This document shows, piece by piece, positions 21,427-30,373 of a stretch of 64,000 bases of DNA. Below the pieces are notes generated by a model that worked only from the letters and a program-made list of their open reading frames with translations, did not search any database and was not told the DNA's origin. Positions within the stretch are counted from its first letter, which is position 1; the number at the start of each line of letters is the position of its first letter. The translations under genes were made by a program, and so were the position numbers. Location: contig NZ_GL985606.1 of assembly GCF_000220835.1 (NCBI RefSeq), positions 2,200,330-2,264,329 on the forward strand, written 5' to 3'. The DNA is from Actinomyces sp. oral taxon 448 str. F0400. Lineage in GTDB: Bacteria; Actinomycetota; Actinomycetes; Actinomycetales; Actinomycetaceae.

Positions 21427-21667
21427 ATCCGCACGACGTGAGCGCGACCACACCGTTCGTCGTCGGTCTCGACGTCGCCAACGCACGCGACGAACGCCCC
21501 GCCCGCCCCCGTCACCACCGTCCGCCAATACCGTTTCGAGAACGCTCCAAGACCGTAGACTGCCACCGGGCTGTTACCAGTCCCGCCCCTAACCCCCGCT
21601 CGCTCCGACACCGGCGAGACGCACCGGGCACGGCCCGAGTACAGACAATCAGGTACACGAGGTGCAT
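21427..21667. other. Divergent spacer between tRNA operon and lipoprotein gene
   Basis: No gene seen. Together with the tRNA promoter it makes a gene-free stretch of about 313 bases. On the plus strand TTTCGA (21534-21539) and TAGACT (21556-21561), 16 bases apart, could be the lipoprotein promoter; this is weak evidence. Confidence 0.35.
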
Positions 21668-22423
21668 ATGACCCCCACTCCCCGCTTCCATGGATTCCAC
21701 CTCTCCCGTCGCACGGCCCGAGCCCTCGGCGCGGGCCTGTGCCTGACGACGGCCTTCGCACTGAGCGCCTGCGGCGGCGACCCCATCCCCATTACATCGG
21801 CCAAGACGGCCGACTCCTCCGCGACGGCGTCCGCGTCCCCCTCGACTACGCCCCGCCCGACACGCACCCCCTCCGCCTCCGCTACGCCCTCCGCCAGTCC
21901 GACGCCGTGGACCGCACCGTCGTTGAAGTTCTACAGCGAGGACGACTCGGTGTGGTACCAGGATGATTCAGTGGTCCACACGGACTCCGTCACCGACCAG
22001 GGCAACATCGAGGGGTACCGCACCTACAACGGCAGCTGCCTGGGGTACGTGACCCGCGACATCTCCGAACTGATCCATAATATTTCACTATCGGACGACA
22101 TCATGAGCGGGAGCAAAGTCAACGTCACCAATACGAGCATCACCGACGTCAACGAGACAAGCCGGGAGACCCTCGACCTCGTCCACGACGACAGCGGCAC
22201 CATGGACGGCTATTCCATCACCTGGACGGGGGTCTACACGGCCCAGGGCGCTGCGCCGGAGGACGTTGAGGGCTATAAGTTCGCCCGCACCGTCAACGAT
22301 GCCGGGCTCGATTTCTCGGTCATGGTCATGTGCCTGAAGGGCTCGAGCATCTCCTACGACCAGTGGCGCACCATCCTCAGCGGTATCCGGATCGAGGGTC
22401 TGACCGCCGGCAAGATGAGCTGA
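21668..22423 (+). CDS. Lipoprotein of unknown family (paralogue of the gene at 24188)
   Basis: 251 residues: twin-Arg-containing signal sequence and lipobox LSAC with Cys35, a Ser/Thr/Pro/Ala linker (residues about 45-80), then a domain of about 165 residues with two cysteines, Cys124 (NGSCLGY) and Cys222 (VMCLKG). It would be anchored to the outer face of the membrane. I recognise no named domain. The same plan and Cys spacing occur in the lipoprotein on the other side of gltX, so the two are probably paralogues and the Cys pair probably a disulfide. ATG 21668 is chosen because GAGG precedes it by about 6 bases; GTG 21662 is also in frame. Confidence 0.8.
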   Translation: MTPTPRFHGFHLSRRTARALGAGLCLTTAFALSACGGDPIPITSAKTADSSATASASPSTTPRPTRTPSASATPSASPTPWTAPSLKFYSEDDSVWYQDDSVVHTDSVTDQGNIEGYRTYNGSCLGYVTRDISELIHNISLSDDIMSGSKVNVTNTSITDVNETSRETLDLVHDDSGTMDGYSITWTGVYTAQGAAPEDVEGYKFARTVNDAGLDFSVMVMCLKGSSISYDQWRTILSGIRIEGLTAGKMS

Positions 22424-22425
22424 CG

Positions 22426-22455
22426 GCCGCCCGATGCGCGGCGCCGGCGGGCGGC
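22426..22455. terminator. Bidirectional terminator between lipoprotein gene and gltX
   Basis: GCCGCCCG and CGGGCGGC form an 8-base-pair stem with a 14-base loop and fill the 32-base gap between two convergent stop codons. Confidence 0.6.
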
Positions 22456-24039
22456 TCAGCCCAGCGCCAGCGGGGCCGGGCCCAGTCGGGCCCGCAACGC
22501 GCGCAGTCGATTCAGCGAGGAGGCGGGGCCCAGGATCTCCATGGACTCGAACAGGGGCGGTGAGACTCGGCGGCCCGTGACGGCCACGCGCAGCGGCCCG
22601 AAGGCCAGACGCGGCTTGATGCCGAGCCCGTCGACGATGGCCGTGCGCAGAGCGCCCTGGAGGGCCCCGGCGCACCACTGGTCGGCGCCGACCCCCTCCA
22701 GCGCCTCGATCGCGGCGTCCAGTACCCGGGGGGCGGAATCCTTGAGCGCGGTCACGGCTCCGTCGTCGACGGCGAGCCCCTCGTCGGAGACGAAGAGGAA
22801 GGCGAGCATGTCCCTGCTCTCTCGCAGCAGTTGGATGCGCGTGTGGATGAGCGGGGCGGCGGCCGTGAGGATCTCCCGCTCGCGTCCGCTCAGGGCATCG
22901 AAGGCGCCCGCGGACACGAGCGGCCGGGCGGGTCGTTCGGGGTCGGCGGGGTCGGGGTAGGCATCAGCCAGGTAGGGCACGAGGCGATCGCGGAAGTCAT
23001 CGGGGGTCAGCCGACGCACGTGCTCGGCGTTGATGGCCTCGCACTTCCTCACATCGAAGCGCGCGGGGTTCGGGTTGACGTCATGGACGTCGAAGGAGGC
23101 GATCATCTCCTCACGACTGAAGACATCCTCGTCCTTGGACAGCGACCATCCCAGCAGCGCCAGGTAGTTGACCAGGCCCTCGGGGATCATGCCGCGGTAG
23201 CGGTGGATGAGGAGGTTGGACTCGGGATCGCGCTTGGAGAGCTTCCTGCTGCCCTCCCCCGTGACGTAGGGGAGGTGGGCGAACTCGGGCACGGCCCGCG
23301 CACGGCCGATGGCGATAAGGGCTCGGTACAGGGCGATCTGGCGGGGCGTGGAGGACAGCAGGTCCTCACCGCGCAGGACATGGGTGATGCCCATGGCCGC
23401 GTCGTCGACCGGATTGACCAGAGTGTAGAGCGGATCACCGCCGGCGCGCACGACGACGTAGTCGGGAATGGATCCCGCTTTGAAGGTGATGGGGCCGCGG
23501 ACCAGATCGGTGAAGGTGATGTCCTCGTCGGGCATGCGCATGCGCAGCACGGGTTCACGGCCGGCGGCGCGGAAGGCGGCCCTCTGATCGTCGGTCAGAT
23601 CGCGGTCGTACCCGTCGTAACCGAGTTTGGGGTCCTCGCCTCTGGCCCGATGCCGCGCCTCGACCTCCTCGGGACTCGAGAAGGACTCGTAGAGGTAGCC
23701 GGCCTCGAGCAGCTCGGCGGTGACCCGACCGTACAGGTCCATGCGCTGGGACTGCCGGTAGGGTCCGTGCGGTCCGCCCTTGCCGATGCCCTCGTCCCAG
23801 TCCAGGCCGAGCCAGTCCAGGGAGTCGACGATCGCGTCGAAAGACTCCTCGGAGTCGCGGGCGGCGTCGGTGTCCTCGATGCGGAAGACGAAGGTGCCGC
23901 CGGTATGACGGGCCCAGGCCCAGTTGAACAGGCAGGTGCGGACCATCCCGACGTGCGGGGCGCCCGTGGGCGAGGGGCAGAAGCGAACGCGGATCGAGGA
24001 GGGTCCTCCATCCGGGCGGGGCGGGGCGATGTCAGTCAT
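22456..24039 (-). CDS. gltX: Glutamyl-tRNA synthetase
   Basis: 527-residue class I synthetase charging tRNA-Glu; in actinobacteria it usually also misacylates tRNA-Gln for later amidation by GatCAB. HIGH-type motif [14 protein letters not shown] (about residues 22-35) and KMSKR-type motif GSRKLSKRD are present, with the C-terminal anticodon-binding helical domains. The HIGH motif reads HVGM. tRNA-Gln and two tRNA-Glu genes lie about 1.3 kb downstream of it on the same strand. No strong ribosome-binding site precedes ATG 24039. Divergent from the second lipoprotein gene. Confidence 0.96.
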   Translation of the reverse strand: MTDIAPPRPDGGPSSIRVRFCPSPTGAPHVGMVRTCLFNWAWARHTGGTFVFRIEDTDAARDSEESFDAIVDSLDWLGLDWDEGIGKGGPHGPYRQSQRMDLYGRVTAELLEAGYLYESFSSPEEVEARHRARGEDPKLGYDGYDRDLTDDQRAAFRAAGREPVLRMRMPDEDITFTDLVRGPITFKAGSIPDYVVVRAGGDPLYTLVNPVDDAAMGITHVLRGEDLLSSTPRQIALYRALIAIGRARAVPEFAHLPYVTGEGSRKLSKRDPESNLLIHRYRGMIPEGLVNYLALLGWSLSKDEDVFSREEMIASFDVHDVNPNPARFDVRKCEAINAEHVRRLTPDDFRDRLVPYLADAYPDPADPERPARPLVSAGAFDALSGREREILTAAAPLIHTRIQLLRESRDMLAFLFVSDEGLAVDDGAVTALKDSAPRVLDAAIEALEGVGADQWCAGALQGALRTAIVDGLGIKPRLAFGPLRVAVTGRRVSPPLFESMEILGPASSLNRLRALRARLGPAPLALG

Positions 24040-24187
24040 GATGGCGCATAGCCTAGCGTCAGGGGCTCGCGTCCGAGACGGCCGTTCTGACCCCGACTGT
24101 GGCGACCGAGGGCCCGAGCGTCTACGGTGTTCCCACCCTTAGGCCGGCGGCGCCGGCCCGACCCTCGACGACACCTTGCGATCGACG

Positions 24188-24946
24188 ATGCTGCGCACCA
24201 CTCGTTCCCCACGTCTCCCCCGTCCGACGGCTGCGACGATCCCGGCCGTCCTCAGCCTCCTCCTGCTCGCCCCGGGCCTGGCGGCCTGCGACGGCCCGCT
24301 GCAGCAGCCCACTCCCGCCACTATCTCCCCGGCGACGCCCGATGTCTCCCCCGGGTCGGAGCGGACATCGGCGCCGCCGGCGGGAACGACGACGACGCCG
24401 ATGCCGTCGTGGCCCGACGCCGGCTCCCCGGCGCCGCCGGCGGGGACGACGGCCGATGTCGCCTCATGGGACTTCCCGACAAGCGCCCCCGGGTGGACCG
24501 CCGCCGTGCGGGACCAGGACGGCGTCAACCAGCTCACACGCGCCGACGGGTGCCAGCTCACGTCCCAGCAGAACCCCGTCGACACCGCGGCCTCCGGCGG
24601 GGACAGGCAGGAGTCGGAGAGTCGTATCGAGGCCTCACGGCAGGCTTACGAGCAGGCGGGCGTCACCGATCTGTCCTACTCCTCCTCCGAGGATGTCGCC
24701 TCGATCCACGGCCTGGGCGGCTCGAGCATCGTCGAAACAATCCGCATGGACCTCAGCTACACGGGCGCGGACGGCAACCAGTACACCGGCGTGCGCTGGT
24801 TCCGCGCCTTCACGCGGATGCGCACGCCCATGCTCCTCCAGTTGTCGTACTTCTGCCCCGCACCGGTCTATGACGCCACCGCGCTGGACGCCCTGCTCAA
24901 AGACGTCTCGATCATCGGCGCCAGCCCGACCGGCATGGATGGCTGA
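24188..24946 (+). CDS. Lipoprotein of unknown family (paralogue of the gene at 21668)
   Basis: 252 residues with signal sequence, lipobox LAAC (Cys34), a Pro/Thr/Ser/Gly linker to about residue 90, and a C-terminal domain with Cys122 (ADGCQLT) and Cys223 (SYFCPAP). Both the size and the Cys positions match the lipoprotein at 21668 to within a few residues, although overall identity is low. The linker contains a 20-base direct repeat (24371 and 24431, one mismatch) coding SAPPAGTT-like units, a likely site of length variation. Start at ATG 24188; a TTG at 24176 is also in frame. The ribosome-binding site is poor. Confidence 0.75.
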   Translation: MLRTTRSPRLPRPTAATIPAVLSLLLLAPGLAACDGPLQQPTPATISPATPDVSPGSERTSAPPAGTTTTPMPSWPDAGSPAPPAGTTADVASWDFPTSAPGWTAAVRDQDGVNQLTRADGCQLTSQQNPVDTAASGGDRQESESRIEASRQAYEQAGVTDLSYSSSEDVASIHGLGGSSIVETIRMDLSYTGADGNQYTGVRWFRAFTRMRTPMLLQLSYFCPAPVYDATALDALLKDVSIIGASPTGMDG

Positions 24947-25040
24947 CCCGGCCCGCCGCCATGGCCGGCGCGCGCCGCGTCGCGGGGTGCTCGCGCGGAC
25001 ACCCTCCCCGAGCCGGCGCCGCAGTCCTTAGGCTGGCATC

Positions 25041-26279
25041 GTGGTTGACGACACGACCGGCCCCCATGAGTCCGCGCACGACCTTCTGGCCTCCTTCGAC
25101 GCCCTCACCCCTGAGACGATGCGCGCCCGGGGGTCGTTGAAGTGGAGCACCTACGACGGCGACGTCATCGGGGCGTGGGTGGCGGAGATGGATCTGGGCA
25201 CCGCACCCGCCGTCGCGCGGGTCCTCAGGCGCGCCGTCGATGACGGCTCGCTGGGCTACATGCCGATGAGCGTGGGCGAGAGGGCGCGCGAAGCGGTCGC
25301 CGCCTTCCACCGGCACTCCTTCGGCTGGGCCGTTCCGAGAAGGGACGTGAGTCTGCTGCCCAACGTCCTGTCCGCGCTGGGAGCCGTCATCGCGCAGCAC
25401 ACCGCCCCCAGCTCCCCCGTCGTCGTCCCGACGCCGGCCTACATGCCGTTCCTGTCGATACCCGGCCGCTATGGCCGCCGGTGCATGCAGGTCCCCGCGC
25501 TCCACACTCATGACGCCTCCGGGGCTCCCGTCTGGAGGCTCGACCTGGACGGCATCGAGGCGGCCATGGCGGCCGGCGCGGGGCTGCTGATCCTGTGCAA
25601 CCCGTGGAACCCGGTGGGACGGGTGCTCTCCCCCGCTGAACTCGATGCCGTGGCGGAACTCTCATCGCGCTACCACATCCCGGTTCTCGCCGATGAGATC
25701 CACTCCTCCCTCGTGCTCGACCCGGCGGCGGCCCACACGCCCTACGGGTCGCGCCCCGGCGCCGACCCCGACCTGACCTTCACGGTAACCGCCGTGTCCA
25801 AGGGGTGGAATATCCCGGGCCTCATGTGCGCCCAACTCATCGCCTCGGGCGGGGCCCGATCCGCCTGGGAGGCCGACCCCCTCAGCGCCCATTTGGCCGA
25901 CGAGGCGGCGTACCTGGGCGCCCGGGCCGTCGCCGCCGCCCTCTCACCCGAGGGCCTGGCTTGGAACCGGGCGGTCCGGACCTACCTCCACGGCAACGGC
26001 GACCTCATAGCCGGGGCACTGGCCGGCATCGAGACGGTGGAGCTGACCGTGCCCGAAGGCTCCTACCTGGCATGGCTGGACTGCTCGAGGCTGCCGGTGC
26101 CGGAGGGCGCGTCCCCCGCACGGTTTTTCCGCCGGGAGCCGGGCGTGGCAATGAGTCCGGGAGCGGCCTTTGGACGGGGGTACGAATCCTTCTGCCGTCT
26201 CAACCTGGCCACCGGCCGCACCATCGCCGCCCAGATCGCTCAACGTCTGGTCGACGCCGCGGCAGAGCCGCGGGGCTGA
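25041..26279 (+). CDS. MalY/PatB-type aminotransferase (probable cystathionine beta-lyase)
   Basis: 412-residue PLP enzyme of fold type I. The subfamily signature WVAEMDLGTAPAV, the substrate region CNPWNPVGRVLSPAEL, DEIHSSLVL and the PLP lysine in AVSKGWNIPGLMCA place it with MalY/PatB C-S lyases, which release pyruvate, ammonia and homocysteine or H2S from cystathionine or cysteine. Starts with GTG. In oral actinomycetes such lyases are a source of sulfide, but that is known for the family, not shown here. It converges on the FAH-family gene. Confidence 0.87.
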   Translation: MVDDTTGPHESAHDLLASFDALTPETMRARGSLKWSTYDGDVIGAWVAEMDLGTAPAVARVLRRAVDDGSLGYMPMSVGERAREAVAAFHRHSFGWAVPRRDVSLLPNVLSALGAVIAQHTAPSSPVVVPTPAYMPFLSIPGRYGRRCMQVPALHTHDASGAPVWRLDLDGIEAAMAAGAGLLILCNPWNPVGRVLSPAELDAVAELSSRYHIPVLADEIHSSLVLDPAAAHTPYGSRPGADPDLTFTVTAVSKGWNIPGLMCAQLIASGGARSAWEADPLSAHLADEAAYLGARAVAAALSPEGLAWNRAVRTYLHGNGDLIAGALAGIETVELTVPEGSYLAWLDCSRLPVPEGASPARFFRREPGVAMSPGAAFGRGYESFCRLNLATGRTIAAQIAQRLVDAAAEPRG

Positions 26280-26320
26280 GGCAGCAGGGCCCGGAACGGG
26301 GGCCGGGCGCCCGTCTCAAC

Positions 26321-27145
26321 TCAACGGCGTACGACCGGGTTGGAGAAGCGGCCGATGCCCTCGATACCGACCTCGACGCGCTGCCCGGCTCGGATCCGCC
26401 CGGAGCAGTCGGGCGTTCCGGTCAGCACGACGTCGCCGGGCAAAAGTGTGAAGATCCCGGACACGAAGGAGACGAGCTCGGCGACGCCGCGGATCATGTC
26501 GGCGGTGGCGCCCTCCTGATCGGCGGAGCCGTCCACCCGCGCGCGCACTGCAGCGGCACCGGGATCGAAACCGCCGGCCCCTCCGGGCTCGGAAACCTCG
26601 ATCCACGGGCCGAGGGGACAGGAGGTGTCGAAGGCCTTGGCCCGAACCCAGGTGGCGTCCTCGCGCTGGCGGTCGTGGGCGGAGACGTCGTTGGCGACCG
26701 TGTAGCCCAAGACCGCCCCAGCGGCGCCGGTCGGGGACAGGTCCCTGGCCACCGTCCTGATGATGACGGCCAGCCCGGCCTCGTAGTGAACATCGTCGGA
26801 CCAGGCGGGCAGGACGATAGGGGTGTCGGGCCCGATCACGGCCGTATTGGGTTTGAGGAAGACGATGGGCTCAGCAGGGGTCCGTCCGTGCGACTCGACG
26901 GCGCGCGCGGCGTAATTCCCGCTGACGCCCACCACCTTGGAGCGCGGTATGACCGGGGAGAGGAGACGGGCCTCACCGAGGGGCACGACCTCGCCGGTGG
27001 CTTCCGGGACGGTGTAAAGCGGATCACCTTTGAGGACGACGAGATGGCCCTCGGACTCGCCCGACGACATCGGGTCATCGGAGTCGAGCCCCTCGACGAT
27101 GCCGTAGCGGAGCTCGTCGCCGGTGGAGAAGCGTGCGATCTTCAT
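26321..27145 (-). CDS. Fumarylacetoacetate hydrolase-family protein, one metal ligand missing
   Basis: 274-residue member of the FAH superfamily, whose enzymes hydrolyse, decarboxylate or isomerise acylpyruvate-like compounds with Mg2+. Motifs: VVGVSGNYAARAVE, FLKPNTAVIGP, VANDVSAHDRQ (Asp153), AKAFDTSCPLGPWI, LLPGDVVLTGTP. The metal motif that normally reads E-x-E reads HYEAGLAV: Glu122 is present but the second Glu is Gly124. This may lower or change activity. The gene beside gltX in mycobacteria is of the same family. An N-terminal beta domain (about 1-65) precedes the catalytic fold. Substrate unknown. Confidence 0.88.
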   Translation of the reverse strand: MKIARFSTGDELRYGIVEGLDSDDPMSSGESEGHLVVLKGDPLYTVPEATGEVVPLGEARLLSPVIPRSKVVGVSGNYAARAVESHGRTPAEPIVFLKPNTAVIGPDTPIVLPAWSDDVHYEAGLAVIIRTVARDLSPTGAAGAVLGYTVANDVSAHDRQREDATWVRAKAFDTSCPLGPWIEVSEPGGAGGFDPGAAAVRARVDGSADQEGATADMIRGVAELVSFVSGIFTLLPGDVVLTGTPDCSGRIRAGQRVEVGIEGIGRFSNPVVRR

Positions 27146-27181
27146 GGTCGCAGCGTAGTGCGCCCGGGCCGACGGACCCGG

Positions 27182-28699
27182 CTAACCGATTTCGGCGGCC
27201 GGACGGCCGGCGTTGGCCCGGCTCCACACGTCCCCGGGCAGGTCCCCCGGCAGAAGGGGGTTGCTCTCAGCCACGAAACGGATCTCCTCGATCTCGCCGG
27301 CCTCCAGACGCCGTTTCTGGGCCTGCCAGTCGGCCAGGGCGCCGAAGGCCCACGCGCCCAGCAGAAGGATCGCCACGATATTGATGATCGCCATGAGCCC
27401 CATGGCGACGTCGGACAGGTTCCACACGAAGTCCAGCGAGGCGACGGCGCCGATCGCGGTCGCCGCGACGATCATGACGCGCAGGCCGTAGTGCCGGTGC
27501 CCCATACCCCGCAGGAAGTCCATGTTGACCTGGGCGTAGGTGTAGTTTCCCAGCAGCGAGGAGTAGGCGAAGACGAAGATCACGACCGCCATAAGGTACT
27601 GCGCCCAGCTGCCGAGCGTCGCCCCAACCGAGGCGGAGGTGAGGGAGGAGGAGGTCGCCTTAGCGACGGCGGGATCGGCCAGAGCCGTCTGCGGGGAGTA
27701 GACGCCCGAGAGCAGGACGATCAGCGCGGTGGCCGTGCACACGACGATCGTGTCGACGAACACGCCGAATGACTGGATGAGTCCCTGCTGGACGGGATGG
27801 GACACAGTGGCGGTGGCAGCCGCGTTGGGGACCGACCCCTCCCCCGCCTCGTTGGAGAACAGACCCCGTTTGATGCCGTTGAGGGCCGCCGCAATGATAC
27901 CGCCCTCGACGCCGGCGAAGGCCTGATCGAGGCCGAAGGCCCCCTCGAAGATGCTCGCCAGCGCGCCAGGGATGGCCTGCGCGTTGAGCAGGAGGACGAC
28001 GAGCGCCAGCAGGGCGTAGACGCCGGCCATGAGCGGCGCCATCCACTCGGCGATCCTGGCCACGGCTGTGATGCCCCCGAAGACGACGGGCGTCGTGACG
28101 AGCACGAGGCCGATCGCGGTCAGGCGAGAGTCCACTCCGAAGGTCTCCGTCATGACGCCGGAGATGGCGTTGGCCTGCGTGGCCTCGTAGGCGAAGCCGA
28201 AGACGAATGTGATGACGACGGCGAAGATGCTCGCCCACAGCCTCGACCCCAGGCCCCGGCTGATGTAATAGGCGGGTCCTCCGCGGAACGTGCCCTCGGG
28301 GTGGCGGACCTTGTACAGCTGAGCCAGGACCGCTTCGACGAACCCGGTGGACATGCCCACGAACGCCACCACCCACATCCAGAAGACGGCGCCCGGCCCG
28401 CCCAGGGTGATGGCCAGTGCCACACCCACGATATTGCCCGTGCCCACCCGGGAGGCCAGGCCGATGGTGAAGGCCTGGAAAGAGGAGATGCCCCCGCCGC
28501 CGACGCGGGAGCCCATGATCGCACGCAGCATCTGACGGAACAGGCGCAGCTGGACTGCGCGGGTGCGAATGGTGAACCAGACTCCGGTGGCGATGAGGAG
28601 CCAGGCGAGCAGGTCGCCGTACAGGTGGTCCGAGACCGTGCTGAGGACGTCGGCCGCACGGTCGAAGAAGCTCGTGACCGCCGAGAACGTGGGAAACAC
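27182..28699 (-). CDS. AGCS-family Na+:alanine/glycine symporter, copy 1
   Basis: 505-residue integral membrane symporter of the LeuT-fold AGCS family. The family signature FSNEAGEGSVPNAAATATVSHPVQQG is complete, and about 11 TM helices can be traced. The GTG at 28699 follows GGAGG by 7 bases and TM1 comes soon after; the open frame further upstream is non-coding. The C-terminus carries NPLLPGDLPGDVW, a motif shared by all four AGCS copies here. It is separated from copy 2 by a hairpin and a 213-base spacer, so it likely has its own promoter. Confidence 0.93.
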   Translation of the reverse strand: MFPTFSAVTSFFDRAADVLSTVSDHLYGDLLAWLLIATGVWFTIRTRAVQLRLFRQMLRAIMGSRVGGGGISSFQAFTIGLASRVGTGNIVGVALAITLGGPGAVFWMWVVAFVGMSTGFVEAVLAQLYKVRHPEGTFRGGPAYYISRGLGSRLWASIFAVVITFVFGFAYEATQANAISGVMTETFGVDSRLTAIGLVLVTTPVVFGGITAVARIAEWMAPLMAGVYALLALVVLLLNAQAIPGALASIFEGAFGLDQAFAGVEGGIIAAALNGIKRGLFSNEAGEGSVPNAAATATVSHPVQQGLIQSFGVFVDTIVVCTATALIVLLSGVYSPQTALADPAVAKATSSSLTSASVGATLGSWAQYLMAVVIFVFAYSSLLGNYTYAQVNMDFLRGMGHRHYGLRVMIVAATAIGAVASLDFVWNLSDVAMGLMAIINIVAILLLGAWAFGALADWQAQKRRLEAGEIEEIRFVAESNPLLPGDLPGDVWSRANAGRPAAEIG

Positions 28700-28886
28700 T
28701 GGGGAACCTCCGTGAGCGCGGGGCCGGACCGCATACGGGGAGGCGGGGCCCGGAGCAGATGAGCACCTAACTTTAGGCGACACACATTTTCGCCGACATG
28801 TCATCGGACCGACAAGCCAGAGGCATCCGGTGGTCGCTCCTCCCGCAGGCTCCCGGTAGGGCGCCTCCCCCACCCAACCGGTTCCT

Positions 28887-28910
28887 CCCGCGGGTGTGCT
28901 CGCCCGCGGG
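28887..28910 (-). terminator. Terminator after AGCS copy 2
   Basis: Two CCCGCGGG octamers 8 bases apart can form an 8-base-pair stem just 3 bases past the stop of copy 2. It would end the copy 4-3-2 transcript and leave copy 1 independent. Confidence 0.55.
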
Positions 28911-28912
28911 CG

Positions 28913-30373
28913 TCAGCGCGACCAGACGTCGCCGGGCAGGTCGCCGGGAAGATGCGGATTGCCCGAGGCGACGAAGCGGATCGCCCGGGCTGGGCGCGTT
29001 CCCGCCCGGGCTCGGGCGCGCTGCTCCTCCCAGTCATGCAGGGCCCCGCGGACCCACCGGCTGAGCAGCACTAGGGAGACCAGGTTGATCAGCGCCCCGG
29101 TGCCGAGAAGGACGTCGGCCAGGGTCCACACGGTGGTCAGGGCCGCTCCCCCGCCGATGAAGGCGCACACCACGGCAGCCGCGCGCAGTGCTCTGGTCGC
29201 CGCCGGGTGGCGGGTAAGGTAGTCCAGACAGACTTCGGCGTAGGAGAAGGCGCCCAGGATCGTGGAGTAGGCCAGCACCACGATGAGGACCGTCATGGGC
29301 CAGGCGGTCCAGCCCCCCAAAGTGGAGGCGATGGCGCTCTGGGTCAGGGTGCCGCAGACGTCGGTCCCGGTCGCGCCCGGGGTGTACACCGAGGCGTCGG
29401 CCCCTCCGGCGATGAGGATGGCCAGAGCTGTGGCTGTGCACACCAGGATCGTGTCGACCAGGACGCCGAAGGCCTGGATGAACCCCTGCTGCACGGGGTG
29501 GGCGACGGTGGCTGATCCAGCCGCGCAGGCTGCGCCGCCCAGCCCCGCTTCGTTGGAGAACAAGCCGCGGCGCACCCCGTTGAGGACAGCGGCGAGGACT
29601 CCTCCGGCGACACCGGCCAGGCCGGCTCGCAGCCCGAACGCGCCCTCGACAATGCCCCCGACGGCCTCGGCCGCCCGCACGGGATGCAGGACGATGATGA
29701 CGCAGACGAGCAGCAGGTAGACGACGGCCATGGCGGGCGCCATCCACTCGGTGACACGGGCGATGGATCGCACCCCGCCGAGGAGCACTGGTGCGACCAG
29801 TACCGCGACGAGCGCTGCGCCCCACCACGGGCCCAGCCCGGTGGCTCCTCCCAGGGCGGCGGTGATGGCGTTGGCCTGCACCATGGGCATGGCCAGGCCG
29901 TTGGCGATCATGAAGACGACCGCGAAGACCCCGCCGACCGCCGGCAGACTCAGACCGCGGGCGATGTAGTAGGCCGGGCCCCCGCGGTAGGTGCCGTCGC
30001 CGCGATCGACCTTGAACAGCTGACCCAGGGTCGCCTCGGTGAAGGCGGTGGCGGTGCCCACCAGGGCCACCACCCACATCCAGAAGACGGCGCCCGGCCC
30101 GCCCAGGACCAGGGCGAGGGCGACGCCGACGATATTGCCCGTGCCCACGCGGCAGGCCAGCCCCATGGCGAAGGCCTGGAAGGAGGAGACACCGTCGCCA
30201 GCCCCGTCCCGTGAGCCCGCCACGGCCCGTGCGATGGAACCCATGTGTCGCAGCTGGACGGCGCGCGTGCCCAGGGTGAACCAGATGCCGGCGCCGAGTA
30301 GGACCCAGATGAGGACGGTCCCGAACAACCAGTTCGACAGGGCGGACAGCATCGAGCCGACGGCGTCCACCAC
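28913..30373 (-). CDS. AGCS-family symporter, copy 2 (divergent signature)
   Basis: 486-residue AGCS transporter. The signature region reads FSNEAGLGGAACAAGSATVA: the NEAG core is kept, but the usual Ser/Thr-x-Pro-Asn-Ala that follows is replaced by Gly-Ala-Ala-Cys-Ala, so substrate choice probably differs from the other copies. It starts with GTG immediately after the stop of copy 3 (TGAGTG), with GGAGGAG inside the end of that gene as the ribosome-binding site; clear translational coupling. The tail has NPHLPGDLPGDVW. Confidence 0.9.
   Translation of the reverse strand: MVDAVGSMLSALSNWLFGTVLIWVLLGAGIWFTLGTRAVQLRHMGSIARAVAGSRDGAGDGVSSFQAFAMGLACRVGTGNIVGVALALVLGGPGAVFWMWVVALVGTATAFTEATLGQLFKVDRGDGTYRGGPAYYIARGLSLPAVGGVFAVVFMIANGLAMPMVQANAITAALGGATGLGPWWGAALVAVLVAPVLLGGVRSIARVTEWMAPAMAVVYLLLVCVIIVLHPVRAAEAVGGIVEGAFGLRAGLAGVAGGVLAAVLNGVRRGLFSNEAGLGGAACAAGSATVAHPVQQGFIQAFGVLVDTILVCTATALAILIAGGADASVYTPGATGTDVCGTLTQSAIASTLGGWTAWPMTVLIVVLAYSTILGAFSYAEVCLDYLTRHPAATRALRAAAVVCAFIGGGAALTTVWTLADVLLGTGALINLVSLVLLSRWVRGALHDWEEQRARARAGTRPARAIRFVASGNPHLPGDLPGDVWSR

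Noticed and set aside
26289-26308. Six-pair hairpin between the PatB-type and FAH genes
   Set aside because: Short stem in GC-rich sequence; could arise by chance, so not called as a terminator.
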